Part shown: piece after piece, positions 22,671 to 35,186 of the stretch
How the letters are laid out: each line of letters begins with the position of its first letter
Position numbering within the stretch: position 1 is the first letter of the stretch
Origin: Patiria pectinifera
Taxonomy: Eukaryota > Echinodermata > Asteroidea > Valvatida > Asterinidae
Reading direction: 5' to 3'
NCBI GenBank assembly: GCA_029964075.1
Contig: CM057136.1
Location: 1,736,001-1,800,000, forward strand
Length of the DNA stretch: 64,000 nt
Translations under genes and position numbers: made by a program
Notes under the pieces: generated by a model
Databases searched by the model: none
What the model saw: the letters and a program-made list of their open reading frames with translations, nothing else
Told to the model about the DNA's origin: nothing

Positions 22671-25330
22671 TGAACTCGGGTGACCCTCACGGCAGACCTA
22701 GGTAACCCTCAGTGAACATGGTAACCCTCACAGCTAGTGAACCTGAGTAAACCTCACAGAGACTAGTGATTCCAAAGACGATTATCGATAGGATTTATTC
22801 AAGAATCTGCACAATTAACAGCAATTAACGAGGCGATGAATTATGGACAATTATCTCACGTATAGACAGTAACCCTCACTGCTTGTAACAAGGGTCAACT
22901 GCACCCTTTGTAGTAAACGTAGCCTTAGGTAACCCTCACGTGGCCAACTGCACCACATGATAATGAACTTATACAATATAATCCCGGATATGATCACAGT
23001 TCCAATAACCCTCACGCAGATTGAGCTGTCCCAATAACCCTCACAGAGGAAAGGTAACCCTCAACCCAATTCAGCGTCAAAGCAGGTTGTACTGTGTAAT
23101 CCGAATAACCCTGACACGAACTGAGCGGCCACAATAACCCTCACGGGAAACCAGTTACCCTCAGAGTGAGTTATACAATATAAACCTGACGTGCAATAAT
23201 CCTCACACAAAACAGGTAACCCTCACAAGTGCTCAGAGCACGGCAAAGAGTAAACTCGTCAGGCTAGCTAGTTCAATGATTACGGCAATGATCGACTCAG
23301 TCGTAAAACCCCACCGGATGGTGTCCAACCCACGACAAGCAATCTACCACCGAATCACAGTCTCACCAGCCTCTCAAACCAAGTTCTATAACTCCCAGCC
23401 CTTTTGTTCTAGCACTAATCAAAACACAATAATCAGCCTTAATTTCACGGCTAGTATTCCATATAAATCTTTGTCCCCAATTATCTTAGATAATCGACAC
23501 TGAATAACAGACCTTGAGCTACAACTTCACTCAATATAAACTAGACAACACTTAGCTTACTGCTAGCTAAACCCAAAGCATCAACTCCCGAACCCAGCCG
23601 CACCAGAGCGTCCACCGTCAGAGATGAGCTCCTACTCCCGACCGGGGAGTACGCAACAGCAACGAAGAACCCAGCAACGGCACCGCGACTTGACTCGTCC
23701 CTGAACCGCGAAGCTTGGCTTCTTGCGACTTGGCAACAGCACCAGAACGCATTCCTACTGCATTGACGCCATCTTGCGAACTAACGAGATGATCTCAAGA
23801 CCCCACGCTAAAGCATGCTAATTCGCGCACAGTCTTCATAATACGCGGTGCTGATTGGTCACTGTACACCATGAATTATTAATCTCCTGATCACGCAGCA
23901 CAATTTATTGCTGATTGGCCCACGCGCACTTCGGCATTATAAGCACGCATCGAATGTCCTAGATCACGCGCATACATTATTCCTATGACCTAGACTCCTA
24001 TACAAGTCTACATATACCTGTACCCCTGTTTCGTCACACAGGCCCCAGCTAAGCTTGATCCGTCCCGGATTAAATAGCTTAAACAAATTATGCGAAACAG
24101 GCCTATATAACTTTATACAATTATAAACACTAACACTACATGAGGTTTACTAACCTCGCCTACCCATGAGGTTTACTCGACCCCACATGTAATTTATCAA
24201 CTGGTATAAACTGTACACATTCCTAATAACCCTCACTGATGTGAGTTAATTCAGATTATTAATACAACCGTCAAAAAGAGTGGGTCCACTTTATATGTAA
24301 AATACACACATGTGAGGTTTACCTCAACCTCGCTAATATTTAACATTCCACAAATCCACTCCTCTTTAGCTTATATCTCACATAAAAAATCAGACAATTT
24401 TATCCTTAAGTCTTAAACATACACAACAGGAAATATCTAACATTATTCAGTCTAATTATCGTTGATCGTAGCTTGAATATCTAATTATACAATTGAAATG
24501 TCCTTGGTCTTTTTTCCGTGTCTTTTATCGAAACTAAGCAAATTCTACGAAACTTTTAATGCAGAAAAACCAAATCAACTTTCAACAAACTATATACAGT
24601 GTTAGAAAATCTATAGAATCAATGAGAAAATACCAGAATCACATCATATAGTACAGGTAATTTCAGATTAATTTTGCATGCTTATTAAGAGTTCATATGT
24701 ACATGTTGTCCCAACGCGTCGTTGTCCATCGTCCCACGTATGCTCGAACTGTACCGGATTGCTCCACAGGCTTCCTGTACTTCGGCTTGCTCAGCTCCTC
24801 GCATACCCGGTTGCAGCCATCGACGTGAGTGTTGTGGAAGATCTTCTCCTCCACGACGGTGCCAGTGGATCCGTAGTTACCACCTCGGACACGTCCTTTT
24901 TTTCCCGGCTCCCGGTTCTTGATCAGCTGCCGCAATCAGGTTTTGGGTTGACAAGGATCACTTGGACTCGGGAATCGGGGTGCCCGGCCCAGCGTCTCCT
25001 TTAACTGGGGTAGTAGTCATCAACCACAACGTTGCCACTGTCCCTCCGGGGCAGTGGCCCCAGCAAGCCCATAACCACCTCTTCAAAGTTCTCGCCTACC
25101 AACTCCCGTTTGAGCAACTCCCGTTTGAGCGGGGATCTCTCCTCTTCACAGGAGAGCTTGCCAATGATAAGGCTCCTTATCTTGCCACTCAAAATGTATC
25201 GTACATTCAAGTAATGAATATTCATATAATTTTTTGTATTCTGCATTGAGGGCTCTGCCAATAAGCTCCTTATCTCGCTTGTTCCCACCCCTATCTGAGA
25301 CAACTTGGCATCTCTAAACAATCTGCATGT
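22480..25330 (-). mobile_element. Gypsy-like LTR retrotransposon fossil, incomplete
   Basis: On the minus strand at 25,001-25,110 a stretch reads [17 protein letters not shown], which fits the start of a Ty3/Gypsy integrase core, and the sequence from 25,000 down to 24,680 continues like a decayed integrase C-terminal part. A possible LTR starts TGTGTGACGAAACAGGGG near 24,040 reading leftward. The copy is heavily broken, with only a small part of pol left, and looks old. The limits are tentative. Confidence 0.35.
22670..24330. repeat. Cluster of spaced TAACCCTCAC motifs
   Basis: The word (G/A)TAACCCTCAC or a one-base variant occurs about 15 times, mostly between 22,680 and 23,230, at irregular spacing of roughly 15-60 bases. 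The reverse form GAGGTTTAC is found near 24,141, 24,168 and 24,312. It is not a tandem array. The region may be the long terminal repeat of the Gypsy-like fossil next to it. Confidence 0.6.
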
Positions 25331-25904
25331 AGGGTAGTCATTGATGTAACCGTTTCCACCTAAAACACAACAAAAAAGAGGGACAAGACGGTCATTTTTC
25401 AGTCCATGGAAAATTGACCCTTTTCAAATCCGACAAGTTTTGCACAACACCAAGCAAATTCTAGGTAGTATTCATCCAAATTCTTCCCACCTCCGAACTC
25501 TTCCCAGATTGGTGTTACTCAAACAAGAATGGTTAACTTCGCGCAGCGAGCCGAATGTAATCATCACCCCTACTATACACCACAAGCCTGTAAACTCCCA
25601 CTGGCCAGACCCCCTAGCAACTCCAGAGTAATAAGTGTTGAAAGACAGAAGCCAAGATGGCGCATAATGCCTTTGTGCAGTAATTGGAGATCTTAGTGGC
25701 CAACCCCTAAGTGCCGCCGATCTCTTTGTGTCAATCCCTCATGCCGCCCAGATTTCAGACAGGTTGTAAATAATCCCGGACGATGTGAATGACCTATATC
25801 TTGTGCATATCCAGGCATGCGGGGGTTATTGACCTAGAAACACGTGTGGTGATAAAATTCTCCCGGTGGCCATTCCGCGTAAAAGTTTCTGGGCTTGAAG
25901 CTCG
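25331..25904. other. Spacer without a recognised feature
   Basis: No gene or clear repeat seen. Confidence 0.4.
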
Positions 25905-26300
25905 AAGGTTAAAGACTTGACTCGAGTTACTGCCTTCGATGTACTTAATTTTATTCGAGTCACTGCCTTAGAATAACTAAACTCAACCACTGCCACTTCT
26001 TTAGAGTCAATGTGACTCATGCCACTGCCTTAGAATGATTTAGCTTGAGTCAATGCCTAAGAACTATTTAAATGTAATCACTTACTTAGAACGACTCAAC
26101 TTGAGTAGCTACCTAAGAACACTAAACTTTACTCGAATTACTCCTCAGAACTACTCAAATTCAGTAGCTGCCATTATTTCTGAACAACTCGACCCGAATT
26201 TGAGTCACTCAAGTGCCTGTTTTTGAACGACTCCACCGACTTAAGTCACTGTGTTCTTAAAAAGCCTCAACTTGAGTCACTGCAAATAGTATGACTTGAC
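25905..26300. repeat. Degenerate minisatellite, (CTTGAGTCACTGCCTTAGAA)-like
   Basis: About ten loosely conserved units of 30-40 bases contain GAGTCA(C/A)TGCC and TTAGAA. Divergence between units is high, so the array is old. Confidence 0.6.
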
Positions 26301-27136
26301 TGGACTCGCGTCACAGTATTCACGGGCTCATTACAAGAATGCTGGGGTCTACTGGAGGAACACACATTTTATACCCAAGGAGTCGATGATGCCAAATCGA
26401 TACTTAATTAACATCTCTTCTTACCTAGGCATTGAATGGCATCCAATGCCGTCTGCAGTCGCCAGAATTATCGCTCAGTGTACCATTCATTAATATGGTA
26501 GACATTGCGTTCAAGCTTTAGAGGGCGCTACTCCTTTCCACCATTATACTTGTCATCGTTTTACACCGTGAACATTTCCATCAAATTTTGTCATCATCTT
26601 TCTTTGACATTAGGACAGCTGAGCAAAGATAGTGATTAATTTTGTTTTACTTCTGTCAAAGGATATTGAGGTGATTTATGATATATAAGAGCGTGAAAAA
26701 GAGGATTTTTGTTATGAAAAGAGCAGAATCTGTATTGTTTAGGTCCTGCCGCCTCCGAGAGATTTTAGACACCGTTGGTGACGCTGTTCATAGTAGTCAT
26801 TTTCATATCAGTTAGGTTTTTTTTCCTTTGCACAAACCTTGGTTTAACTCATACTTTTGGATAAAACCACCTTATTAGGGATAATTACCAGGTTAGACGG
26901 TTACATTAACCGGTGCAAACGGTTATGCTCTTCAACAAAGCTACTCAATGACCGATTCGGGAATGAGTACGACATCACTGGTGGCATGGGTCAATAAACT
27001 CATCAATCGGCCTGACATCCGAGACAAGTCATTGCTGGATTACTCCGATGAAACATCAGGGCCTAATTTTATACCGCTGCTTAACGGCCGGTTATGTGCT
27101 TACCCAGCCTCCGTTTATGGCACAGAGGCCGTAAAG
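26301..27136. other. Spacer without a recognised feature
   Basis: No gene, RNA or repeat that I can support. Confidence 0.4.
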
Positions 27137-27362
27137 GCCGCCGCACACGAGAGCTACGTGCTGAGCAAAAAGTCATTCGAGGCCGTTTGCCTCGCGAGGC
27201 CAAATTTAAGAAATCAAACAGAACAAATACTTGCCTCACGGCCTTGCGAGACAGAAAATTCAACAAAAATTCACCGTACACATTGAGCTACGTGCTATGC
27301 AAACGGCTCAAACGGCTTTTTGCTCAGCGCGTAGGGTAGCTATCGTACGCGTGTGCGGCGGG
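27137..27362. repeat. Short inverted-repeat element
   Basis: GCCGCACACGAGAGCTACGT and GTGCTGAGCAAAAAG near 27,140-27,175 pair with CTTTTTGCTCAGCGCGTAG and CGTGTGCGGCGGG near 27,318-27,362. Arms are about 45 bp with several mismatches. Probably a small foldback element. Confidence 0.55.
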
Positions 27363-27436
27363 ATTTAGCAGTAAGCACAGTAAAAGCATGCTTAAAACTC
27401 CTCCAGGATGGTATAGTTTTTCGATACCTAACCGGA

Positions 27437-27995
27437 GTCACGGTCTCACTTCTCCGGCGTGCTAGCTTCTCCGGGTGGATTCGGCGGATAATTGAGCACA
27501 TTACAGTGCACGTTACATGAGCAAGCTACATGCTCAAGTGTCCACTGTGCTTATTTTTCCTCAGTCGGGCTGTGTTCTGAAGTCTACCAAGTATATTAAT
27601 AACACAGTGATGGACACCCAAGAATGTGTTATGTAACACTTCTAGTGGGTCAAGTCATTCCATGGTCTTGCAAGCATTCTGATTTGTGTTCCCAGTGTCA
27701 TGTGTGTGTGTGATCATGAGGGAATAAATACTAAGAAAGAACTCCTTGCTCGTTCGTGGTCTTCTTTGGTTATTTGGAGTTGCGCACGCCACGAAAATTA
27801 TGGATTCGACTGGTACCCTGTAAATAACGTATACATACACATATCCCAAGATCTTACGTGCACCAGTACAACACCAGACTCAGCACACAAATACAATTGG
27901 CGAAAATGTACACTACTGCGCAATTTTTCGCTTGCGTGTTGAAGCGAAAGTTCCCTTTCGGAGAAGCTAGCACGCTGGAGAAGTGAGACCGTGAC
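27437..27995. mobile_element. Inverted-repeat element with 37 bp arms
   Basis: The arms 27,437-27,473 and 27,959-27,995 are reverse complements with a single mismatch; both contain CTAGC flanked by CTTCTCC-type words. The 485 bp between show no coding capacity. No target duplication was recognised. Likely a MITE. Confidence 0.65.
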
Positions 27996-28099
27996 ACCTG
28001 TTCACCGGTTTTCACTGAGGACGCATGCGCACAATAATTTATACGGAAAGCCCAGTGTGATCAACCGAGCGTATCCATGAACAACGAGCACGTACACTG

Positions 28100-28361
28100 C
28101 AAGGCCGGATCCAGAACACAATTTTGGAGTGGGGGGGGGGCAAAAAAATTGGTTCGGCCCCCAAAGAGTGGGTCAAAACAAATACGGCGTGGGCCACGAA
28201 TAACAGCCCCTAACTATGGGGGGTTCCAGATGCTCTATGGTGCGATCTGAGGCAATTTCTGACCACTTTAACACGCTAATGGTTGTGTACGCAGTGCCTG
28301 CCTTTATTGCGACGTCACTTAAAAAATGGGTTCATGGGGGGGGGGAGGAGATCCGGCCTTG
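28100..28361. mobile_element. MITE of the CGGATCCAG family
   Basis: The ends CAAGGCCGGATC and GATCCGGCCTTG are inverted. The inner part (CCAGATGCTCTATGGTGCGA, AATTTCTGACCACTTT) occurs inverted in the copies at 38.7, 49.8 and 54.5 kb. No target duplication found. Confidence 0.6.
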
Positions 28362-29609
28362 TGAGCCGTGCGCCGTGCTCGAAAAAAACAAAAACGACTA
28401 CTCAACTAAGATTAATAAGTGGTTTTGCTGAATAATTTCGCATTTCATGACTAATAAGTGTTCACCGAACTTTCTACTTCTAGAAAAGACAATCTTGTAG
28501 CAACCGCATGTGCATGATGAATAAAATGTGTGGGAATGCGGCTCTAGCAGTCTCCCGGCACATAGCTTTTCTTCAAGCCGCGGCTATAGTCGTCAACAGC
28601 CAGCGAGGTGGGGTTAACCCCAGAGAAAAAGCTGCTTAAAACAGCGACGTCTCCATCCGACTCACGAGGCAACGCACGGCGCGAAGCACGACGGTGCGCT
28701 GCAAAGGGCAACGAAAGGGGAATTATTGACGACACACCGTGTCTTCAACATACATGCGACGTGAGTACACGACGCGTTGGCACGACGTCTCCGTTGCGTC
28801 GTGCCGTCGTGTCGCACCGCCGCTCCCGTACATTGCGCCCTACCGTCTCGCAGATTTTATGCCCGAACGTTGCCCCTTTTGTTGCGCATCTTGCTTTTCG
28901 TTATTCTTGGCGTCGTAAGTCGTGTCGTGCGTCGCGTCGTACTTTGTGTCGTGCATCACGTTGTCCCTCGCGACTTGTATCGCGTTGTAACATCGCACTG
29001 TGCCCTCATCAAGGTGGTTCCCATCCAAATGAGGGCGCTCACGACGGCGCCTCTTCCATGTTGCTACTTCGCATAAGATGTCTTGAAGCAATCCCAAGAA
29101 ACGCATGGTGATGGGGCTCGACACTACTTGGGTAAACTTCGACTATCCCCGTCAACCAGGCCCCATACCTTTTTCCAGAGGGAAAACCATGCTAACGAGC
29201 AAAAATATGGGACAAAAAAACAAAGATGTTTGTGCAAGCCTTTGCTTGACGCGTCTGGTGCATTTTTTAAAGAATAAAGTCTAAGAACTCCCAGGACTTT
29301 AATGTTCAGTTTTTGCGCCTACATGGCAATCAACCCCCCCCCTGCCCCCTCGCCTTCCCCTTGGAGATGCATCTGTTGACACCACTTTCTCTCCAAATCC
29401 TGACTTGAAATCGCCGCCATTGGTGCGTATCACAGACGGATTACACCGAGGGTTATGCGTACTCTGTGCTTTGCGCTTCAGCGAACTATACAAGTGAAAT
29501 GCAATGAATAACTGAACTTTATAACTAACTCGCTGTACAAAGTGAAGCCTGATGGTCGGATCCACGTTTGTGCACAAACAAATGGAAAACTTGAAATGTA
29601 GTACAGCTT
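28362..29609. other. Spacer including a CGTCG-rich stretch
   Basis: Between 28,640 and 29,000 the sequence is dense in CGTCGT, GTGTCG and their complements, giving long but low-complexity Arg/Val-rich open frames on both strands. I do not accept these as genes. A C-run lies near 29,334. Confidence 0.5.
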
Positions 29610-29860
29610 TAGTACGGCTTGAAAAAAAGATCCCTTTACAACATGTCTAAATAGCGCCACTTCCGGGCCCAAATGCATCCACATTGCTCAGAATTCGAAG
29701 CCCAGAGTCCGGGCCAGAGGTGCATTGCCATATCTCTTCAATTCCCCAATTCCATTGCTCTCAAAACTCTCTAGATCTAATATAGAATATTTTGAGGGTA
29801 CAACTTTTATTCATGAGCTCGGCTTGGCCTATTTACTGGAGTGCAAGCATAGGCTGTATT
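29610..29860 (+). repeat. Dispersed repeat R2, copy 1
   Basis: GGGCCAGAGGTG.ATTGCCATA through CATGAGCTCGGC and TATTTACTGG is shared with 31,960-32,140. Likely a SINE or MITE fragment. Confidence 0.65.
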
Positions 29861-31012
29861 GAATTGCAAACTGAAGCCTGCTGGGCAACCTCGTTTCCAT
29901 GGGAACGATCTTGCTGCACCATGTTGTTTACCATCATGCCTTGCGCGATCTAAACCACTGGTATTGTCTCATTTGAATGTGTCAAAAAATGGCATATTTA
30001 AACTAGGACTGCAGTCGATGTATCTAACGCGCGACGCCATGTTTAAAATGTTCAAAGTTGGTTTTTGAAGAATCAATCCTTTCCAACACAAGGTTTCGAC
30101 GTTGCGTTATTTAGCAAGGATTTATATTAAATGTACGTACCTCTTTCGTCCCTTTACAACCGAAGATACAGGTTCTTTTGGGCGAAAAACGAGGCTACCA
30201 AAATCCATAGCGTACAGGCATCGCGCAAGAAAAAAAAAATTCGTACGCATGTTTGCACGTGACTTGACGTGCATAGCGCGCGAGCGCCCTATCCGGTTCG
30301 TTACATAGATATTCTATATCTTAGAGAGCGAAACGCTTGTTCGTCTATTTTGTAGGAGAGATCTATTTTGAGATTTCATCTGTGTTTGGACCCAGGTTAT
30401 AATGAGTGGTTTGAGAGGACTCTTAATTTAAACATACACTTAGACGATGAGGCTATACTTTTCGGCATAAGTAAAAAAAAAAATCGTGGATTGCTCTCAA
30501 CCTGATCCTTATTTTGTGTCGTTTTCACATTTATAAGATGAAGATGAACGATAGCAGATCATCTCTTGCACTATTGAATCTTGATGTTAAACGTTATTTT
30601 AGTTTGGAAAAGTACATCTTGATTACAAATGGATCTACTGCAAAATGTCATACAAAATGAGACTCCTTTGAAGTACTGTGTCAAAACTAACTCTGTATTC
30701 CAAATGTATTATAGGTCAAGATATTTTGCGGCATTGCTTTGGTTTCTTAAGAAGTTTATGTATAGTTGAGATGTTGCTTTGAGGTTGTGAATAAAATATT
30801 TCTTCCAGGGGAAAAAATAAATAAATAAAAAAAACGAGCGTCACATGATATTGGGTTTCGCTCTGTCATGATCGTCCATTGTTACGGTTACCGTGGAAAC
30901 TATGTGACGACAGCAAGCGATATTCCAAACATAAGGCTCATCGTGCCAGGGAGTGGTGCTCTGCCCGTTTTGATCGCAGATATCAAAGTGAAGGCCTGCC
31001 GCCGGGCTGGTT
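29861..31012. other. Spacer without a recognised feature
   Basis: AT-rich with a few A-runs; no supported gene. Confidence 0.35.
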
Positions 31013-31196
31013 ATGAGAAACCCGCGTAAAATGTGGGTCTTCAGTTGGACTCTGGGGCTTTTTAGTTCCTTCTTTATTCTACCTGTACGAGGGAACACGT
31101 GTAGTGCCATGGTCCAGGCTGCACCTGGTGATGATCTGACCGCACTTCGTAACAAGGCTTTCGCGTCTTTCAGAGCCCAGTGCCGTCGTAAACAAG
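31013..31196 (+). CDS. Candidate first exon with signal peptide
   Basis: The frame begins MRNPRKMWVFSWTLGLFSS, a positively charged start and hydrophobic stretch followed by FILPVRGNTCS, which fits a cleavable signal peptide. About 35 mature residues follow, including two Cys. The frame runs to CGTAAACAAG and a consensus donor GTAAGT at 31,197, leaving phase 1. That phase fits exon 1 of F5/8C copy B (52,748) but phase 1 is common in secreted proteins. No family recognised; a second Met six codons in could be the real start. It could also be chance. Confidence 0.4.
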
Positions 31197-31959
31197 GTAA
31201 GTAATTCTACTCCATAAAAATCTGTTAAAAGTGCAACTATAGCATGATGTCTTACAGGCAAATCTCAGAAATGTGGTGGGTGTGCCAAATCACTAGCTTG
31301 AGTTTTTTTATTGCAATCATTTTATTGCAAAACTAGATTTCTAAAATGATCTTTTTGCTGGCGTTTTGCGATCCGTATGCAAATTAGGAGGCCACGTAAC
31401 TATAGTGTTAGTCTCTATATCAGAATCAAAGTCGAGCTTCATCTTATCGAATAGACATTTAAAAGACCGTGCAATGGAGTTTTTCCATGATTCGAACTTC
31501 TTAAAATGCAATTACTTTTCGTATTCAGGCTATTCCGCCAACTTTGTAGATTGGCTTTTCCGCCATCAACTGAAAAGCCATTGTTTTTCTTCCCATTTTT
31601 TTTTTTTTTTTTGGTTTTTGCTTTTTTGCATAGTTGTGGAAAGGTCGTTGTCTATAATTATGCGTCAAGGAGGGCGCTGTAAGATTTCCCGGCTTAACAT
31701 CGTATAGGGGTGCACCCAATTAAATAAATTCCAATAGACAACAGTGTAAATGCTCATACTTCAAAATTCTGTAATAAATACTCAAAACTCTCACATGTGT
31801 TCAGGTTGCACAGAAAACTGATAATCAACATGTCATATTTCATTTTATTTTTAATTTTTGTGTGGTTGACCGATGACTTTTCGAGACATTCTCATCCAAA
31901 GAAGACGACCCCTAAAATTAGTGATATTTCCCAAAGTGAAAAAGTAGCCATCTCAAAAA
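31197..31959. other. Spacer without a recognised feature
   Basis: It would be intron if the exon before is real. A T-run lies at about 31,597. Confidence 0.35.
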
Positions 31960-32145
31960 GGGATCCCTCCACAACATGGCTAAAGAAAGTTCGGGCCAGA
32001 GGTGTATTGCCATATCTCTTCAATCTCCCAATTCCATGGCTCTCAGAACTCTCTAATGTAGACGAATTTGAGTGCATAACTTGTATTCATGAGCTCGGCG
32101 GACGGATATTTGGTCTATTTACTGGTGTGCACCCATAGGCCTACT
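31960..32145 (+). repeat. Dispersed repeat R2, copy 2
   Basis: The partner of 29,610-29,860, with scattered substitutions and small gaps. Confidence 0.65.
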
Positions 32146-33185
32146 TAAAGAAAACCGGATCCGGCATAATATCCACTAGACATTTTTCTACGCATTTTCA
32201 GCTGATGCATTGCGTAGCGACATGAACGCGGTTCTGCTTTTTCACAGTACATTGCGCCGATAACCATCTTTTCACGTTACGTTGTGTGATTTTTATCACA
32301 GTTTTTTTTTAAAGGAAACATGTCATATTATTATTTTTAACGTCACTAACATTGTAACTAGTGTGGTACGGGGCCTGTAACTTCACATTTGCTATTTTTT
32401 AAAAGCTATTCTAATATACCCACCTTTTTAGATGAGTATACAAGACCATGCTTATTAAATTCTTGATTTTCATAATATGTTTGGGTCTAGTGTGCTTTAT
32501 GCACTATCATACTATGTCTGGGTCTATTGTGTACTTCGTGCAATATCTTATTCCTGGTGGCTGTGTCATCTTTCCAGGTCAATCTTATCAATCAATCTTA
32601 CTTAATTTCAGTGTGGCAATTTTTTTCATTATGTTTTGTCATTTTGGCTGGACCATTACTTTTGCCTTTGTCTTTTTTATATAAAAAAATGCTCTTTTAA
32701 AACGTACTTCATTAGTGTGTCCAATTAAATTGGTTTTTAAATACAAAATCATTAATATAGGTCACTTTCTTTTTGACTAACCCAGTATAATTCAAGTTCA
32801 CACAGTTATATTTGGTCCTTCATGAAAATGCATAGACAGATACGCATCTTTCACACCTTTCAATTTTCAGACTTTTTTATTTGACAATCTCATTCCTGCA
32901 GCCGATTTCATGTAACCTTATGCGATGACAAAGAACACTCGGGCCACCATTTATAGTGTACGTTGCGCAACATTTCAGTCACGACAATTTTAAGAAAGTT
33001 TCTCAGTGCGTAAGTCTGTGGATTGCTCAACAAATTATGGCATGACGCAGTTATTTGAGGTGGCTTTTACATTGTACTTGTGACAGAATTGTAAGTTCAG
33101 GGACGGATCCAGAGTGGGGGAGGTGAGGGTGCATGCCCCCTTTCCTTCAGATAAAACATTAAGATGTTCTCCCCACGTACACACG
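32146..33185. other. Spacer without a recognised gene
   Basis: ACGGATCCAGAGTGGGGG at about 33,102 is a lone end of the CGGATCCAG family. Nothing else supported. Confidence 0.4.
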
Positions 33186-33320
33186 TGGTTCATGGTTCAA
33201 GGTTCATTTATTTCCACAGCATCAAATCTATAAATGACATAAAATAATTGCATAGCAGAAAAGAATTACAAATAATACAACAAAACTGATATTTTAGAGA
33301 CACTGCAGAGGGGCTATTAA
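33186..33320 (-). repeat. Probable LINE 3' end
   Basis: Read on the minus strand, an AAATAAATGAACC end is followed by a short (TGAACC)n-like tail, as in some LINE 3' ends. No coding part is attached. Confidence 0.4.
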
Positions 33321-33651
33321 GAAGTAGAGCTTTTCAATTCAATTTCAATTTCAATTTCAATTTATTATTAACCATCATGATTAAAAACATGAAAATCAAC
33401 ACCCCGTGTGTTCAAAACAGTTTAAAAGACAAGACAAATCCACAACAATTTATCAAAACAGCTTACAATCACACTCAAACACAATATGAGTACAAACGAG
33501 TACACCATTTACAGTCTTATTTAAAATGATAAAATCATCTTTTAAAAGTGATAATTAATTAATTAAAATGTGGTATGACTTGGGCAAGTAGATCTCTTTA
33601 AAAGCGCTGTGTATTTGTAGGTGGAAGCATGATTTATTTAAAAAGATAAAA

Positions 33652-34116
33652 TCATCTTTTAAAAGTGGAATTAAAAAGGTGGCATGAGTTGGGTAAAAAT
33701 GATCTTCTAAAACGTTGTGTATTTGTGCGTGGAGGCCTGACTCTCCCAGATTTTTGCACAGTTACCAGGTGATGAATTGGGTGGGTGGGGTCCTGCATGA
33801 TTGACTTAAGTTTTTTCAATGTTACCTCCTGAAAGATGACACGAAGGTCTCCAACATCCATACCAATCACCTTAGCAGCAGTTTTGGTTACACGTTCGAG
33901 CCTATATGCATTCCTAACCGTTAGAGAGCCATGCCACACACATATACAAAATGTCATTACAGATTGAATCACACTCTGGTAAAACAGATGAAGTAGTTCT
34001 CTGCACACCTTATAGGATTTGAGCTTTCTGATAAAAAACATCCGCTGATTAGCTTTAGAGACTATTTTGTAAGTGTTTCCATTCCAGTTTAATTGGTTGT
34101 CTATAATCGTTCCAAG
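33652..34116 (-). pseudogene. LINE C-terminal region
   Basis: It continues the RT frame after the stop: MFFIRKLKSYKVCRELL, CVWHGSLTVRNAYRLERV, DPTHPIHHLV and FLPNSCHLFNSTF. These are the conserved post-RT blocks of Rex1/CR1-type LINEs. Confidence 0.75.
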
Positions 34117-35186
34117 CTATTTGTATTCTGTCACTCTCTCAATTTCTTGGCCATGGATAAAAAATTGTTCGATGTTACTCTCAGTCTTCCGAAAATCAAA
34201 AACAACATCTTTGGTCTTTTCTACATTTAGAACTAGAAAATTCTGACTACACCAATTCAAAAAATTATCAATTTCACAACGATAAAAAGATTCATCATTT
34301 GAAGAGATTTTACCGGTAAGTGCAGTGTCATCAGCATACTTAATCACAGGGCAAGACATGTTACTGCTCCTATAATCACTTGTGTAGAGAGAAAACAAGA
34401 CAGGAGAAAGCACACAGCCTTGGGGAGCTCCAGTACTTATGCTAATAGTATCTGAAAAGGAATTCGAAAACTTAACTCTCTGTACACGATCTAACAAAAA
34501 TCTGCTAATCCACAAAGAAATCTGGGGATTGACGTTCATACCTTGTAGTTTCTTAACCAAAACATGTGGTTGGATCGTATTAAATGCAGATGAAAAATCT
34601 ACAAAAAGAGTCCTAACATAATTTTTGGGTCTATCTAGATGTTCATAAACAGCATGCATAAATGTTAGAACAGCATCATCTACACCACGTTTAGGACAAA
34701 AAGTAAATTGAAATGGGTCAACAAATTCTTTTGTCTGGACAAGCAAAACCTCCTTGATAATTTTCTCCAGGCATTTCATAGCTACTGATGTTAGAGCTAC
34801 TGGTCTGAAATCATTTAGTACTACTGGTTTGGGTATTTTAGGAATGGGGATAATTGTTGCTGTTTTCCACAGCTTAGGAATAACACTACAGTCCAAAGAC
34901 CACTGAAAGAGCCTATGAAAAACAGTTGATAGCTCCTTCCAGCAGAGTTTCAGAACCCTTCCAGTGACACCATCAGGTCCCATGGTTTTATTAGTTTGAA
35001 TTTTCCGGAAGGTCTGTTCCACTGCCTCCACACTTATCACAGTCTTGTCGGAGTCATCAATCTGTTCCTGTAAGACATTAGAGAGCTGGTGGTTAACTGC
35101 ACGAAAATCCAGAGTGTCAAACCGGGCATAAAACCGGTTTAAATCACCAATAAACTGTTCCGTGTCTCCTAGCGGTAGAGGGTGTT
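34117..35186 (-). pseudogene. LINE reverse transcriptase
   Basis: The palm motifs are intact: TLFVDFSSAFNTI with its catalytic Asp, STGAPQGCVLSPVLFSLY, and IKYADDTALTG with the catalytic Asp pair. Upstream TNKTMGPDGVTGRVLK and WKTATIIPIPK are the usual finger blocks. The frame enters from the linker through a frameshift and ends at a TAG in the middle of conserved sequence (Y-K-stop-L-G), after which the same frame continues, so this is a decayed copy. Confidence 0.85.

Noticed and set aside
22680-23240. CRISPR-like look of spaced TAACCCTCAC motifs
   Set aside because: Motifs are about 10 bases, spacing is irregular, both orientations occur nearby, and the genome is animal.
24678-25004. Plus-strand open frames of 66-108 codons
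   Set aside because: They overlap a better explanation on the other strand, the Gypsy-like fossil.
28608-29111. Long Arg/Val/Ala-rich frames on both strands
   Set aside because: They arise from CGTCG-type low-complexity DNA that is open in several frames at once.
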